Source: Bacteroidetes Order II. bacterium
Lineage (GTDB): Bacteria > Bacteroidota > Rhodothermia > Rhodothermales > UBA2364
Assembly: GCA_016788705.1 (NCBI GenBank)
Contig: JAEUSQ010000056.1
Location: 34,436-98,435, forward strand
Direction of reading: 5' to 3'
DNA length: 64,000 bases
Part shown: positions 28,816-37,735 of the stretch, piece by piece
Layout: each line of letters begins with the position of its first letter
Position numbering within the stretch: the stretch's first letter is position 1
Made by a program: the position numbers and the translations under genes
The notes under the pieces: generated by a model
The model's input: only the letters and a program-made list of their open reading frames with translations
What the model was told of the DNA's origin: nothing
Databases searched by the model: none

Positions 28816-29316
28816 ATGAAGAAACTTTTCTTTCTGCTCTTTCTGGTGGGGTTGATCATGCCAGAGATACTGACCGCTCAAACAACCGCGAACTACAACC
28901 CACGCCGTGTTTTTCCAAGGAACGCCCAATTTGGTTTAGGGGTGTTACCAGGATTGGGCGCACAAGCAGGGATTGTCTTTCCGTATGAGATTGTTACGGC
29001 AGAAGCGATGGCTCAACTAAATTTCACGCCTGCCTACCGCAATCATGATACGGCATTTCACCTTTCTGCTTCTGTAGGCGGTGCCATTCGGGTACTAAGC
29101 CTGATCAATCAGGTGAATGAACCCATTAACCAAAACCTTGATATAGATGTGGGGTTTCGGGTAGGACCACAACTTAAAATTCCGGCAGACCTCAAACTAA
29201 AAGTCGAACCATTTCTTCGGGCGGTTACACGGCTGAGTAGCGGAAATCAGGCATACTTCGAGGCTGGGACCAATGAGCCTTACTTGCGGCTTGGGATGTG
29301 GGTACAACTAAACTGA
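28816..29316 (+). CDS. Small secreted outer-membrane barrel-like protein
   Basis: I use the ATG at 28816, which starts a clear signal peptide (MKKLFFLLFLVGLIMPEIL, cleaved near TAQ); the frame is open to 28702 but that part is not signal-like. The 166-aa product then shows alternating hydrophobic strands with Gly turns (FGLGVLPGLGAQAGIVFP, then FHLSASVGGAIRVLSL, then VGFRVGPQLKI) and ends in LRLGMWVQLN, consistent with a small outer-membrane beta-barrel. No specific family recognised. Monocistronic, with a terminator directly downstream. Confidence 0.65.
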   Translation: MKKLFFLLFLVGLIMPEILTAQTTANYNPRRVFPRNAQFGLGVLPGLGAQAGIVFPYEIVTAEAMAQLNFTPAYRNHDTAFHLSASVGGAIRVLSLINQVNEPINQNLDIDVGFRVGPQLKIPADLKLKVEPFLRAVTRLSSGNQAYFEAGTNEPYLRLGMWVQLN

Positions 29317-29341
29317 TTGGTATCGTTGAACAGTATTTTAG

Positions 29342-29369
29342 GCCTGTTTCTATAGCGAGACAGGCTTTT
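29342..29369. terminator. Terminator, probably shared
   Basis: Stem GCCTGT (29342-29347) with ACAGGC (29360-29365), then TTTTC. It lies in the 57-base convergent gap between the barrel-like protein gene and the phosphoesterase gene. Confidence 0.65.
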
Positions 29370-29373
29370 CTAT

Positions 29374-30048
29374 TTAACCGTTTAGAGGAACTGGTCTTTC
29401 TTGATTGGGTATGGTAATAATTTGATGTTCGGGTAACCGTATAGCAGAAAGGGTTCCAAACTGGGGGATATAATTAAACACACACCCCGTGTCAATACAA
29501 ATCAAATTGGCTTGCATCAGCACATGGGGCTGAGGAGTATGGCCACAAATAACGGTTTTTTCCCACTCATTAAATTCGGTGCGCAGGTGACTACGCTCCC
29601 ATAGAAAGATTTCTTGGTCGAAGAGGCTAAGATTTTGTGCAACGGTAAAGCGCGGCTTAAGTCCACCATGCACAAATAAGAACTCTTCTGCTTCGTAATA
29701 AAACAGTGTATCCCGTATAAAACGGATATGCTCTTCGGGAATCTGTTCAAATCCTGCACGACGGTAACTTTCCATCGTATCACGGCCACCGTTGGAAAGC
29801 CAAAGGGCCTCGATACCGCCATCCAGCATATCCAGTAACATTTGCTCGTGGTTGCCACGCAAAAAAACGCAATTTTGAGTTTTGCGGTATGCCAAGAGAA
29901 AATCTATAACCCCTTTAGAGTCCGGGCCACGGTCTATATAATCCCCGATAAAAACCAGAATATCGTCCTCTCTGGGCGCAATTTCTTTCAACAGGGCTTC
30001 TAAAGTAACTCGACAGCCATGAACATCACCGATTGCAACGAAACCCAT
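29374..30048 (-). CDS. Metallophosphoesterase (PrpA/ApaH-like Ser/Thr phosphatase family)
   Basis: 224 aa. Contains the complete dinuclear metal set: GDVHG (7-11), GDYIDRG (35-41) and GNHEQ (about 65-69), followed by HGG and CGHTP motifs later in the chain. This is the compact bacterial PPP-family phosphatase, which may act on phosphoproteins or on diadenosine tetraphosphate. The sequence alone does not separate these. It is soluble, with no signal peptide. It precedes nothing obvious in an operon; nusB ends about 90 bases upstream on the same strand. Confidence 0.88.
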   Translation of the reverse strand: MGFVAIGDVHGCRVTLEALLKEIAPREDDILVFIGDYIDRGPDSKGVIDFLLAYRKTQNCVFLRGNHEQMLLDMLDGGIEALWLSNGGRDTMESYRRAGFEQIPEEHIRFIRDTLFYYEAEEFLFVHGGLKPRFTVAQNLSLFDQEIFLWERSHLRTEFNEWEKTVICGHTPQPHVLMQANLICIDTGCVFNYIPQFGTLSAIRLPEHQIITIPNQERPVPLNG

Positions 30049-30137
30049 TCTTTATTTGCCTTTCGGGTGCCTGAAACAGTTTGACGGAAAAACAATATAC
30101 TTCCATTCTGGCACGAATGGTACACAAAATAAGTTTT

Positions 30138-30632
30138 TTATTCTGCTTCATTTACGGACGCTTTCTGACGAACCGGATTGGAAGCCGATATCTCAACCAA
30201 TCCACGCCCCGTTTTACTGATTTTGCCTGCCTTGGTTAGGTCGCCCAAGATGGCATCCAGAATACCATTGATAAATTTACCACTTTGCGCAGTGCTGTAC
30301 TCTTTTGCTACTTCGATACATTCGTTAATCGTAACCTTGGGTGGGATATCCGGAAAACCAAGCAACTCGGTAATGGCTATACGCATCAGAATGCGGTCTA
30401 TCAGGGCTATCCGTCGTAACTCCCAATTACGTGTATGCTGCTTGATGATCTCGGCTGTCTCTGCATTAGAATCAATCGTTTGTAAGAATAAGCTGGTTGC
30501 AAAGGCATGGGCAGCCGGATCCAACTCTCGCTTGAGTACCGTGCGAATGATCTCTTGTGCATCAGATCCACTAAGTTCAAAGGCATAAAGGGCTTGCATT
30601 ACCCGTTCTCGTGCTTGTCTTCTGGTACTCAT
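30138..30632 (-). CDS. nusB: Transcription antitermination factor NusB
   Basis: 164 aa from the ATG at 30632 (MSTRRQARERVMQALYAFELSG); an upstream in-frame start exists but lacks family similarity. NusB pairs with NusE/S10 at boxA RNA and supports rRNA antitermination. The all-helical family pattern is visible: ARERVMQALYAFE at the N-terminus, then LEDRIALIDRILMRIAITELL-like helix and the signature PPKVTINECIEVAKEYSTAQSGKFINGILDAI split over the third and fourth helices. A short variable tail follows (SKTGRGLVEISAS). Confidence 0.93.
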   Translation of the reverse strand: MSTRRQARERVMQALYAFELSGSDAQEIIRTVLKRELDPAAHAFATSLFLQTIDSNAETAEIIKQHTRNWELRRIALIDRILMRIAITELLGFPDIPPKVTINECIEVAKEYSTAQSGKFINGILDAILGDLTKAGKISKTGRGLVEISASNPVRQKASVNEAE

Positions 30633-30781
30633 GCTACAATTTTTCAAGGTATGTATTGGGGCGCATTGCAAGCTACGATTTATGGAATGAAGGGATGATG
30701 GAAAATCAGTGACCTATCAGGTTATATGGTTCAGATTTATGGTGTCTAAGCGAAAAAGTATCTTCTAAACCTTTATTTCAC

Positions 30782-33244
30782 ATGTATTCTTCCGCTTCTC
30801 TTATTGCCCGTTGGCGTTCGTTTCCTATGCTTATGGTCGTTCTCTTGATGGGATCAGGTATTATGGCGGCACCCCTATTCGCCCATGAGGACTGGTTCTT
30901 GGGTACGATTATGCTTCTCTGTTGGATTTTTGCAACGTCTTTGTTACCTGAACGCAAATTGGTTAGCCTAAGGCCACTTTTTCGGGGAATTGGGTTGGGG
31001 CTATTGTGTTTTGTCTTTGGTGGTTTACGTATGTCTGCAGACTTGAATAGCGCTCCCAACGATATTTCACATTTCATCACAGAGCCAATAACATCCGGGC
31101 AAACGCTGGTTTATGGAGAAGTTTCAGACTTTCCCGTTCGGTACCGCAGCGGGCTTAGGTTTACCCTCAAGGTTTTTGGGATAGAGCAGAATCGTTACCA
31201 AGTGGCTTCTGGAAAGGTACTGGTTTACCTAAAACTCAACCCAGAAAGTGGATTGCCAGATTTGCACTGGGGTGATCACATTCAAGTGGCAGGACGGTTA
31301 GAACGACCAAAACCAAAACGAAATCCCGCAGATTTTGACTTTGCGACCTATCTGTCCCATAAAAACATCCAGTCCGTCTTGTATGTGCGTGAGCCACAAA
31401 CCTTATCGCGGACTGGTAATACGAATGGGTGGATTCATCGTTCTGTTAATCATCTTAGGGAAAAGATCCGTCATACCATTACACATTACACCGCTTCTAA
31501 TGAGATGGCATCTATGCAAAAGGCTTTGCTTATCGGAGACCGTACCGACTTGCCAGAAAACCTCAAACAGTCTTTCAATAATACAGGACTAACGCATTTG
31601 TTGGCTGTTTCGGGATTACACGTTTTACTTATCGGTATGGTATTATTCAATCTACTACGTCCGCTATTAGGCCGCATCAAACGGCTTAGCTGGACTGCAA
31701 TCGAAGTCATTCGTTGTACGGTTACGTTTGTGGTGTTGATTTTTTTCTTGTGGATTACAGGTGGTAGTCCTTCGGTTATTCGGGCTGTTGTTATGGCTGC
31801 GGTTTTTCTATCGGCAACGCTTATACAACGTGACACCTCTGGATTGAATAGTTTGGGAGTGGCTATGTTCATCATGCTGTTGCTACAACCCGGAACTTTA
31901 TACGACATTGGCTTTCAGCTTTCCTGTGCTGCGGTTGCTGGCATTGTCATTTTCCAGCCATCACTCCAACGTATAACCAAGTACAAGCCTATTCGCCACG
32001 ATTGGCAGAAGGCAGGCATACAGTCTATTGGTGTTTCTGTGGTGGCTACTGCGGCCACAGCACCTATCCTCCTATATCATTTTGGCCAAGTATCTCTTGC
32101 TGGCGTTTGGTTAAACCTGGTTGCCATTCCGCTATCCGATTTAGCCATTCTTTCCATTTTGCTTACCGTAGTTCTTGATTGGTTTGTACCAAGTGTGGCC
32201 TTTGTGATGGGGAACACTGCCAGTGCACTTACTTCCTTATTTACTGGTTTTGTTTCGATCAGTGATACCTACTTTGGACACTTTCGCATTCATGGTTTCG
32301 TTACCAGTCTATGGTTGATCTTGAGCCTTTTGTTGGCACTTTTTATGTTTGCTCAATGGGATTTCCCAAGAATACGCTACCGCACGGCAATTGCTGCCCT
32401 CTTTTTTGCACTGATTGGGTTTACACTTCCTCGTATATCCTCGAGCCTTAGTCCTCAGCTCAAGGTAACTTTTTTTGACGTTGGGCAAGGGGATGCTGCA
32501 CTGATCGAGTTTCCAAATGGTAAAACGCTGTTAATTGATGCAGGAGACCGAAATGAGTTTTATGATGCGGGCTTATCCACGATTATTCCACACCTCCGAA
32601 AGTTAAACCGTAATCGGTTAGATGTGGTGGTCATTTCGCATCCACACCAAGACCATATGGGCGGATTGCCCTCTTTATTGACACAGTTAGATATAGGAGA
32701 GGTATTTACCAATTTACAACCTTGCCAGTCCAATATCTGTATAGAGGTAGATTCACTGGCTCTTGTGCGAAATGTGGCGATCAAGGGCTTACAAAGGGGC
32801 ATGTTTTTACAATTAGACCCTTCTGTTTTGGTTGAAGTACTTGCACCTGTTTCTAAGCCACTTGCACATCAAGATGTGAATAGTCATTCCATTGTATTGC
32901 GTATTCAACATGGTACACATCAGTTTTTATTTATGGGTGATGGTACTGCATTTACAGAATACGGCTTGATACAAACCAATCCTGTGGCACTTGCTTCCGA
33001 TGTCGTTAAGGTAGGTCATCACGGATCCGCTACCAGTAGTACCCCTGAGTTTATCCAGCGGGTGATGAAGCCTAAGACCAAAGCAGTGGTGAGCGTTGCA
33101 GAACGGAACGTTTATCGTCTTCCCAACGAAAACGTTTTAGGACGTTGGCGGTATTTTGGGGCAGAGGTTGTAGAAACCAGATCAGAGGGTGCTATCATTT
33201 TTACTGCGAGTGCAAAAGGGGTCAAACAAGTCGCTTGGCGTTAG
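30782..33244 (+). CDS. comEC: ComEC/Rec2 DNA-uptake channel
   Basis: 820 aa, full length. Inner-membrane channel that takes single-stranded DNA into the cytoplasm during natural transformation. Order: N-terminal membrane segments with the DUF4131/OB region (about 1-190), the Competence domain with many helices and the LTHLLAVSGLHVLLIG motif, then a C-terminal metallo-beta-lactamase-like domain with FFDVGQGDAALIEF, SHPHQDHMGG and KVGHHGS. All three domains are intact. No other competence gene is in the window. The gene ends at the left edge of the DnaA-box cluster; its last bases are directly followed by the first TTTTCCACA motif. Confidence 0.95.
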   Translation: MYSSASLIARWRSFPMLMVVLLMGSGIMAAPLFAHEDWFLGTIMLLCWIFATSLLPERKLVSLRPLFRGIGLGLLCFVFGGLRMSADLNSAPNDISHFITEPITSGQTLVYGEVSDFPVRYRSGLRFTLKVFGIEQNRYQVASGKVLVYLKLNPESGLPDLHWGDHIQVAGRLERPKPKRNPADFDFATYLSHKNIQSVLYVREPQTLSRTGNTNGWIHRSVNHLREKIRHTITHYTASNEMASMQKALLIGDRTDLPENLKQSFNNTGLTHLLAVSGLHVLLIGMVLFNLLRPLLGRIKRLSWTAIEVIRCTVTFVVLIFFLWITGGSPSVIRAVVMAAVFLSATLIQRDTSGLNSLGVAMFIMLLLQPGTLYDIGFQLSCAAVAGIVIFQPSLQRITKYKPIRHDWQKAGIQSIGVSVVATAATAPILLYHFGQVSLAGVWLNLVAIPLSDLAILSILLTVVLDWFVPSVAFVMGNTASALTSLFTGFVSISDTYFGHFRIHGFVTSLWLILSLLLALFMFAQWDFPRIRYRTAIAALFFALIGFTLPRISSSLSPQLKVTFFDVGQGDAALIEFPNGKTLLIDAGDRNEFYDAGLSTIIPHLRKLNRNRLDVVVISHPHQDHMGGLPSLLTQLDIGEVFTNLQPCQSNICIEVDSLALVRNVAIKGLQRGMFLQLDPSVLVEVLAPVSKPLAHQDVNSHSIVLRIQHGTHQFLFMGDGTAFTEYGLIQTNPVALASDVVKVGHHGSATSSTPEFIQRVMKPKTKAVVSVAERNVYRLPNENVLGRWRYFGAEVVETRSEGAIIFTASAKGVKQVAWR

Positions 33245-33897
33245 TTTTCCACAAATCCTTTTTAATGATGATAATAATTAAGTTTTTAAATTTTTAGTTG
33301 TATTAGTTGTAGGGGGTGGGGATATGTTCATAAGCAACTTTTCCACATTTCCCTGTTCAACTTATTTTAAAGTTGTTAAGTGCTTTTCCACATGTTATCC
33401 TCATGCTAATCGCTCCGAATCGTTTATTTTTACCTAATGGGGGAAGCCTTTTACCTTATGCCCACTTTTCCACTCCTTTTTAGCCCACTGTCCGATTTTG
33501 TTTTGAACACATTATCCTACCATTTTCCACATCGTGTTGGGTGTGGAAAACGGTGGATAAAACACGGATAAGTGGTCAACTTTCAACACGAACTCTCAAC
33601 TCCAGACTTTAAGGTGGCTTTTGCACGTTTTATCCGCATGCTTATCCCCAGTTTATCCACTGCTTTTGGTATAGCCTTCCACTGCTTGCCCTTATGCCCA
33701 AGTGAGAATTACACAAGCGGTGAATAAAGTGTGTATAACCGGTCATTATTATTTTGTACCTCTCCGCTCAGGGGTCGAAAATTATCTCTTTGGGGAAAAA
33801 ATGTGGATAAGTTCTTTGTTAAGTGTTCTTAATTGCTGGATTGTCTGTGGAAAAAGCTGCTTGTTGTATAATTCTTCAGAGGATACTATGTGGAAAA
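33245..33897. other. oriC: Candidate replication origin (oriC) with DnaA-box cluster
   Basis: The 820-bp gap between comEC and pyrG has no credible gene. It holds one exact DnaA box TTATCCACA (33802-33810, minus), seven copies of TTTTCCACA (33245, 33339, 33384, 33523 on plus; 33542, 33846, 33889 on minus) and single-mismatch boxes TTATCCACT (33653), TTATCCCCA (33642), TTATCCGCA (33630), TTATCCTCA (33395) and TTATCCACC (33552, minus). An AT-rich stretch at about 33260-33305 is a possible unwinding element. Gene orientation and base skew change across this region, and parS sites lie 9 kb away. dnaA itself is absent. The remainder, 33898-34064, shows nothing further. Confidence 0.8.
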
Positions 33898-34064
33898 GAA
33901 CGCTCCCCAAAAAGGTCGTTCAGATTGGGGAGTTGTTCAAACAAATAAAGGATGGCTATCCTGTTTGTTTAAGAAAGCAATGCTTTTGATGGTAAACAAG
34001 GGGGGGATAATCGGATTGCTCAACGATGATGCCTTTTAGAAAAGAAGAAATATAGCGGGCGATT

Positions 34065-35750
34065 TTACACATCGGAAGAGGCCAATTCCGGTTTGTTCCG
34101 TTTTCTTTTTGGCTTTGGCACTTCTATAAGCCCTTTTTCTTTCGCAAATTGGATGCAGGCTTTGGTGAATGATAGAAAAAGCGGATGTGGTGCATTGACA
34201 TTTGATTGGTACTCCGGATGAAATTGGGCTCCAACAAACCAACGATGCTCTGGCCATTCAATGATTTCAACCAAGTCTTGTTTTGGGTTTATCCCGGAAA
34301 AAAGCAATCCATTTTCCCTAAGTTTATACCGTAGGTCGTTATTCACTTCATAGCGGTGTCGGTGTCGTTCTTGGATGTCAGTTTTACCGTAGGCTTCGTA
34401 TGCGTTTGTTCCTGCTTCTACAACACATTCGTATAAGCCCAAGCGCATGGTTCCGCCTTTTTGGGTAATTTCTTTTTGGCTCTCCATCAGATTGATCACT
34501 GGATAAGGGGTATCAGGATCAAACTCGGTAGAGTCTGCCGAAGTCCACCCACAAACATTACGGGCAAATTCAATTACAGCACATTGCATTCCCAGACAAA
34601 TACCTAAGAAGGGAATGTTGTGTTCGCGCACGTAGCGTATAGCCGAGATTTTACCTGGAATGCCACGAGAACCAAATCCGGGGGCTACCAGAATTCCTGT
34701 GAGCCCTTCCATCTGTTCCGCAATATTTTCCGGTGTAATGTTTTCAGAATGAATAAGTTTTAACTCAATGGCCACTTCGTTTGCTGCTCCAGCGAGAACA
34801 AAACTCTCTGTAATGGACTTGTAGGCGTCCTGATGGTCCACATATTTACCGACCAATCCGATTCGGATGGTATGTCTGGGGTGTTTAAGTCTTTTCAGGA
34901 ACTGAATCCAACTTCGCATGTCGGGTGTTTTTCGTAAGGCATCATTGAGCCGTAGAATCTCGCAAACAACCTTGTCCAAGCCTTCTTGTTGAAGAAGAAG
35001 TGGGACGTCATAGATGGTTCCTGCGTCTAATGCTGCAATAACCGCACTTTGTGGCACATTACAAAACAGTGCAATTTTTTTTCGGATACTTTCTTCGATC
35101 GGCATTTCCGATCGGCAAACGAGTATATCTGGCTGTATCCCATGTCCCAATAATGTTTTGACAGAATATTGCGTTGGTTTAGTCTTTAGTTCTCCGGCTG
35201 CCGAGAGATAAGGAACCAAGGTGAGGTGAATATCACAAGTGTTTCCACGACCCATTTCAAAACTAAGTTGTCGGATAGCCTCTAAATATGGCTGACTTTC
35301 GATGTCACCAACCGTGCCACCTACTTCAATCATCACCACATCATAATCGCCACTGTTGCCCAACATTGTCATCCAAGATTTGATTTCATCAATTACATGA
35401 GGAACCACTTGAACGGTTTTTCCCAAGTATTCTCCTGCCCGCTCTTTACGAATGACTTCAGAATAAATTCTTCCGGTAGAAACACTATTTGCCTGCGACA
35501 TTGGAATGCCGAGATACCGCTCATAATGCCCTAGATCTAAATCCGTCTCCGCTCCATCATTGGTCACATATACCTCGCCGTGTTCATAAGGATTCATTGT
35601 TCCGGGATCCACATTGATATAGGGGTCGAATTTCTGAATGGTTACTCGTAGGCCACGGGCTTCTAAAAGTCGGCCCAACGAAGCAATTAATATGCCCTTT
35701 CCAAGAGACGATGTTACACCACCGGTTACAAAAATATACTTGGTTTCCAC
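34065..35750 (-). CDS. pyrG: CTP synthase
   Basis: 561 aa. Converts UTP to CTP with ATP and glutamine. The synthetase domain begins FVTGGVTSSLGKGI (8-21), with the ammonia-ligase signature DPYINVDPGTMNPYEHGEV soon after. The C-terminal class I glutaminase has nucleophile Cys385 in GICLGMQ and the catalytic His-Glu pair in FHPEYQS. The C-terminus has a basic Lys/Arg extension (PKPKRKRNKPE) slightly longer than usual. Monocistronic, adjacent to the candidate origin, divergent from a small acidic-helix protein gene. Confidence 0.97.
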   Translation of the reverse strand: METKYIFVTGGVTSSLGKGILIASLGRLLEARGLRVTIQKFDPYINVDPGTMNPYEHGEVYVTNDGAETDLDLGHYERYLGIPMSQANSVSTGRIYSEVIRKERAGEYLGKTVQVVPHVIDEIKSWMTMLGNSGDYDVVMIEVGGTVGDIESQPYLEAIRQLSFEMGRGNTCDIHLTLVPYLSAAGELKTKPTQYSVKTLLGHGIQPDILVCRSEMPIEESIRKKIALFCNVPQSAVIAALDAGTIYDVPLLLQQEGLDKVVCEILRLNDALRKTPDMRSWIQFLKRLKHPRHTIRIGLVGKYVDHQDAYKSITESFVLAGAANEVAIELKLIHSENITPENIAEQMEGLTGILVAPGFGSRGIPGKISAIRYVREHNIPFLGICLGMQCAVIEFARNVCGWTSADSTEFDPDTPYPVINLMESQKEITQKGGTMRLGLYECVVEAGTNAYEAYGKTDIQERHRHRYEVNNDLRYKLRENGLLFSGINPKQDLVEIIEWPEHRWFVGAQFHPEYQSNVNAPHPLFLSFTKACIQFAKEKGLIEVPKPKRKRNKPELASSDV

Positions 35751-35937
35751 AAGAGGTTTGGTTTAGTACGGGGAAGCTGGCAAGTAAGAGTTGCCTTCCC
35801 AAAATAAGACTTTGTGCAGAGGTTCCCTGAATCAATTTGGGACGAAGATTCAGGGTTTGATGATGTCCGTTGGAAAAATTAATCATTTTGTATTGGTCGC
35901 ACATCTTACACTAAGCATATTGACCAATCTAACAAAA

Positions 35938-36144
35938 ATGAAAAACAAAAATTTGGATCCAGAAGTGCTTAAACAACTTGTAAAAGAGGCCTTAACCGAG
36001 CTAGTAGAGGAAAAACGGGAGATTTTTAATGCCCTCTTCTGTGAAGCCGTCGAACAATACTTTGATTCAAGTCATCAGCAATTGGCAGATATATCACAGC
36101 TATCCATGCCTGAAATTTATCCTTCGGTTGTAGGACAAGCATAA
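35938..36144 (+). CDS. Small acidic helical protein, antitoxin-like
   Basis: 68 aa from the ATG at 35938. The frame is open to 35791, but the upstream part lacks coding character. The sequence is mostly one or two charged helices (PEVLKQLVKEALTELVEEKR) followed by an aromatic region and a Pro-rich end. The helical N-terminus resembles the C-terminal toxin-binding helix of VapB/Phd-type antitoxins, but no DNA-binding N-terminus and no toxin gene are present, so I assign no function. A strong bidirectional terminator follows immediately, which supports real transcription. Divergent from pyrG. Confidence 0.55.
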   Translation: MKNKNLDPEVLKQLVKEALTELVEEKREIFNALFCEAVEQYFDSSHQQLADISQLSMPEIYPSVVGQA

Positions 36145-36178
36145 AAAAAGGCGGTTATGGATTTAACCGCCTTTTTTT
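36143..36178. terminator. Bidirectional terminator
   Basis: A perfect 15-bp stem (36143-36157 with 36164-36178) with a 7-A run on the left and a 7-T run on the right. It closes both the small acidic protein gene and the convergent M48 gene. Confidence 0.93.
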
Positions 36179-36196
36179 AGGGTTTCATTTAGCCTT

Positions 36197-37699
36197 TTAT
36201 CGGACCAATTTTAACGTTGTGCCAGAATTAATCGTTTGGTTGAGCTGTAGTTGGTTCATAATAGCAAGCGTTTCCGGCGTCAGGCTGTTGGAGAGCCGTG
36301 TTGGAAGGAAGGTTTGGAAAATGCCGTTTTTGTTTGCTCGTTGCAATACCAATTTAGAAGGTTGGCGAGTTAGTTTTTCTTGATCTTTTAAAGTAGCAAA
36401 TCCATTCACCACTTGATCAAAGGTGGTCCGATGAGTGGCAATATTGCTTGCAGCGGCAAGTCCCATAAAATTGAAGACATTTCCGCCATATTCTATAAAA
36501 TAGGAACGAATTCCCATCTGGGCTTGTCCGTTCTGATCTACCGTATAAGCATCTACCACGACACCCGAAATACCATTGTTAAGGGTGACGGCATTTGAAG
36601 AAGTCGTCTTAACCCCTTGAGTATTGGCCAATTTTGTGGCAGCCTCGCGTGCTGTTTTTTCTGCTGCAAAGGAAAACTTCATCCCTGCATCTTGTTGTGC
36701 ATTGACCATTTGAACGGCTGAGCTCCCATTTTGTAAGGCCCAGCCCTGCGGTACCGGAAATTGGAACTTCAGGTCTGGATGGTAAAAAACATTGTTTTCT
36801 GTAAAGCCTTGTCTGGGGTTTTCTCCAATGGTAATGCCGTCAATTTGTGTAAAGAATGACTGTTGATTAATCTTCGTTAGCGACATGGTTTGCGCATACT
36901 TTTGCTCAAGTTGTATCATGGTTGCTTCTCGTTCTCCGGGATCGGGGTGACTGGACATAAATGCCGGAATTGCTTGACCACTTGATTGTTGGATGCGCTT
37001 CAGAGATTGAAAGAACCGCGAGGCTTCTCCTACCTTGTATCCAGCCATGGCAGCATATTCCACCCCGAGTGCGTCGGACTCCCGCTCTGCTTCACGTCCA
37101 TACGAGAGGAGTTTAAGGCTGAGGCCCGTAGAGAGAACCTGAGCACCGGTTTCGAGCATGTCTTGCGGTAATCCGGCTGCTGCGCCAATTAATACGCCCA
37201 GTATGGTCCCAATCTGTGTCCGTTGTTGGCGCCCCATTTGGATAGAGGTATGTCTTGCAATCACATGCCCAATTTCGTGACCGAGAACCACGGCCAGTTG
37301 TGCCTCGTTGTCTGTATGCGCCAAAAGACCACGGGTTACATAAATGTATCCTCCGGGCAATGCAAACGCATTCACAATAGGGCTATCTAACACCCGAAAG
37401 GTAAATGGAGTATTGCGAATTTCCTCCGATGTCTCCGGTCTGCGTGCATGGCTATATTTAAGAACTTCTTGCCCCAGTTGATTTACGTAGGTTGAAAGTT
37501 TCGTGTTTTCATAAAGGCCATATTCTGCGATAATTTCCTGATCGGTCTGTTTGCCAAGCTCAACTTCCTGAGCCCAGGTGTAGGCATAAGACCGCTTGTT
37601 TCCGGTGACAAGGCTTTGATCAACTGCGCCACAACCTGCAATAAAGGTAATGCTGGCGAGGATAAAGCCCCTAATTATGTTATGATACTTGTTTGTCAT
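36197..37699 (-). CDS. M48-family zinc metallopeptidase lipoprotein
   Basis: 500 aa. The N-terminal signal with lipobox (Ile-Ala-Gly-Cys23) predicts a lipoprotein on the periplasmic side. The zinc motif HEIGH is at 141-145, with the third ligand in the REAERESDALG helix (Glu204 or Glu206). This arrangement is that of BepA/Loi-type periplasmic M48 peptidases, which clear stalled outer-membrane proteins. Instead of the TPR region of BepA, the C-terminal half (about 290-500) carries an unfamiliar beta-rich domain and ends in a LysM-like stretch (NSLTPETLAIMNQLQLNQ to LKLVR) that may bind peptidoglycan. Confidence 0.88.
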   Translation of the reverse strand: MTNKYHNIIRGFILASITFIAGCGAVDQSLVTGNKRSYAYTWAQEVELGKQTDQEIIAEYGLYENTKLSTYVNQLGQEVLKYSHARRPETSEEIRNTPFTFRVLDSPIVNAFALPGGYIYVTRGLLAHTDNEAQLAVVLGHEIGHVIARHTSIQMGRQQRTQIGTILGVLIGAAAGLPQDMLETGAQVLSTGLSLKLLSYGREAERESDALGVEYAAMAGYKVGEASRFFQSLKRIQQSSGQAIPAFMSSHPDPGEREATMIQLEQKYAQTMSLTKINQQSFFTQIDGITIGENPRQGFTENNVFYHPDLKFQFPVPQGWALQNGSSAVQMVNAQQDAGMKFSFAAEKTAREAATKLANTQGVKTTSSNAVTLNNGISGVVVDAYTVDQNGQAQMGIRSYFIEYGGNVFNFMGLAAASNIATHRTTFDQVVNGFATLKDQEKLTRQPSKLVLQRANKNGIFQTFLPTRLSNSLTPETLAIMNQLQLNQTINSGTTLKLVR

Positions 37700-37735
37700 G
37701 GTATGTATGAGGTTTATATAAGGTGAAAGTATTGA

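Noticed and set aside
33702..33989. 95-aa ORF inside the DnaA-box cluster
   Set aside because: Its composition is atypical, it runs through several DnaA-box motifs, and it has no family signature.
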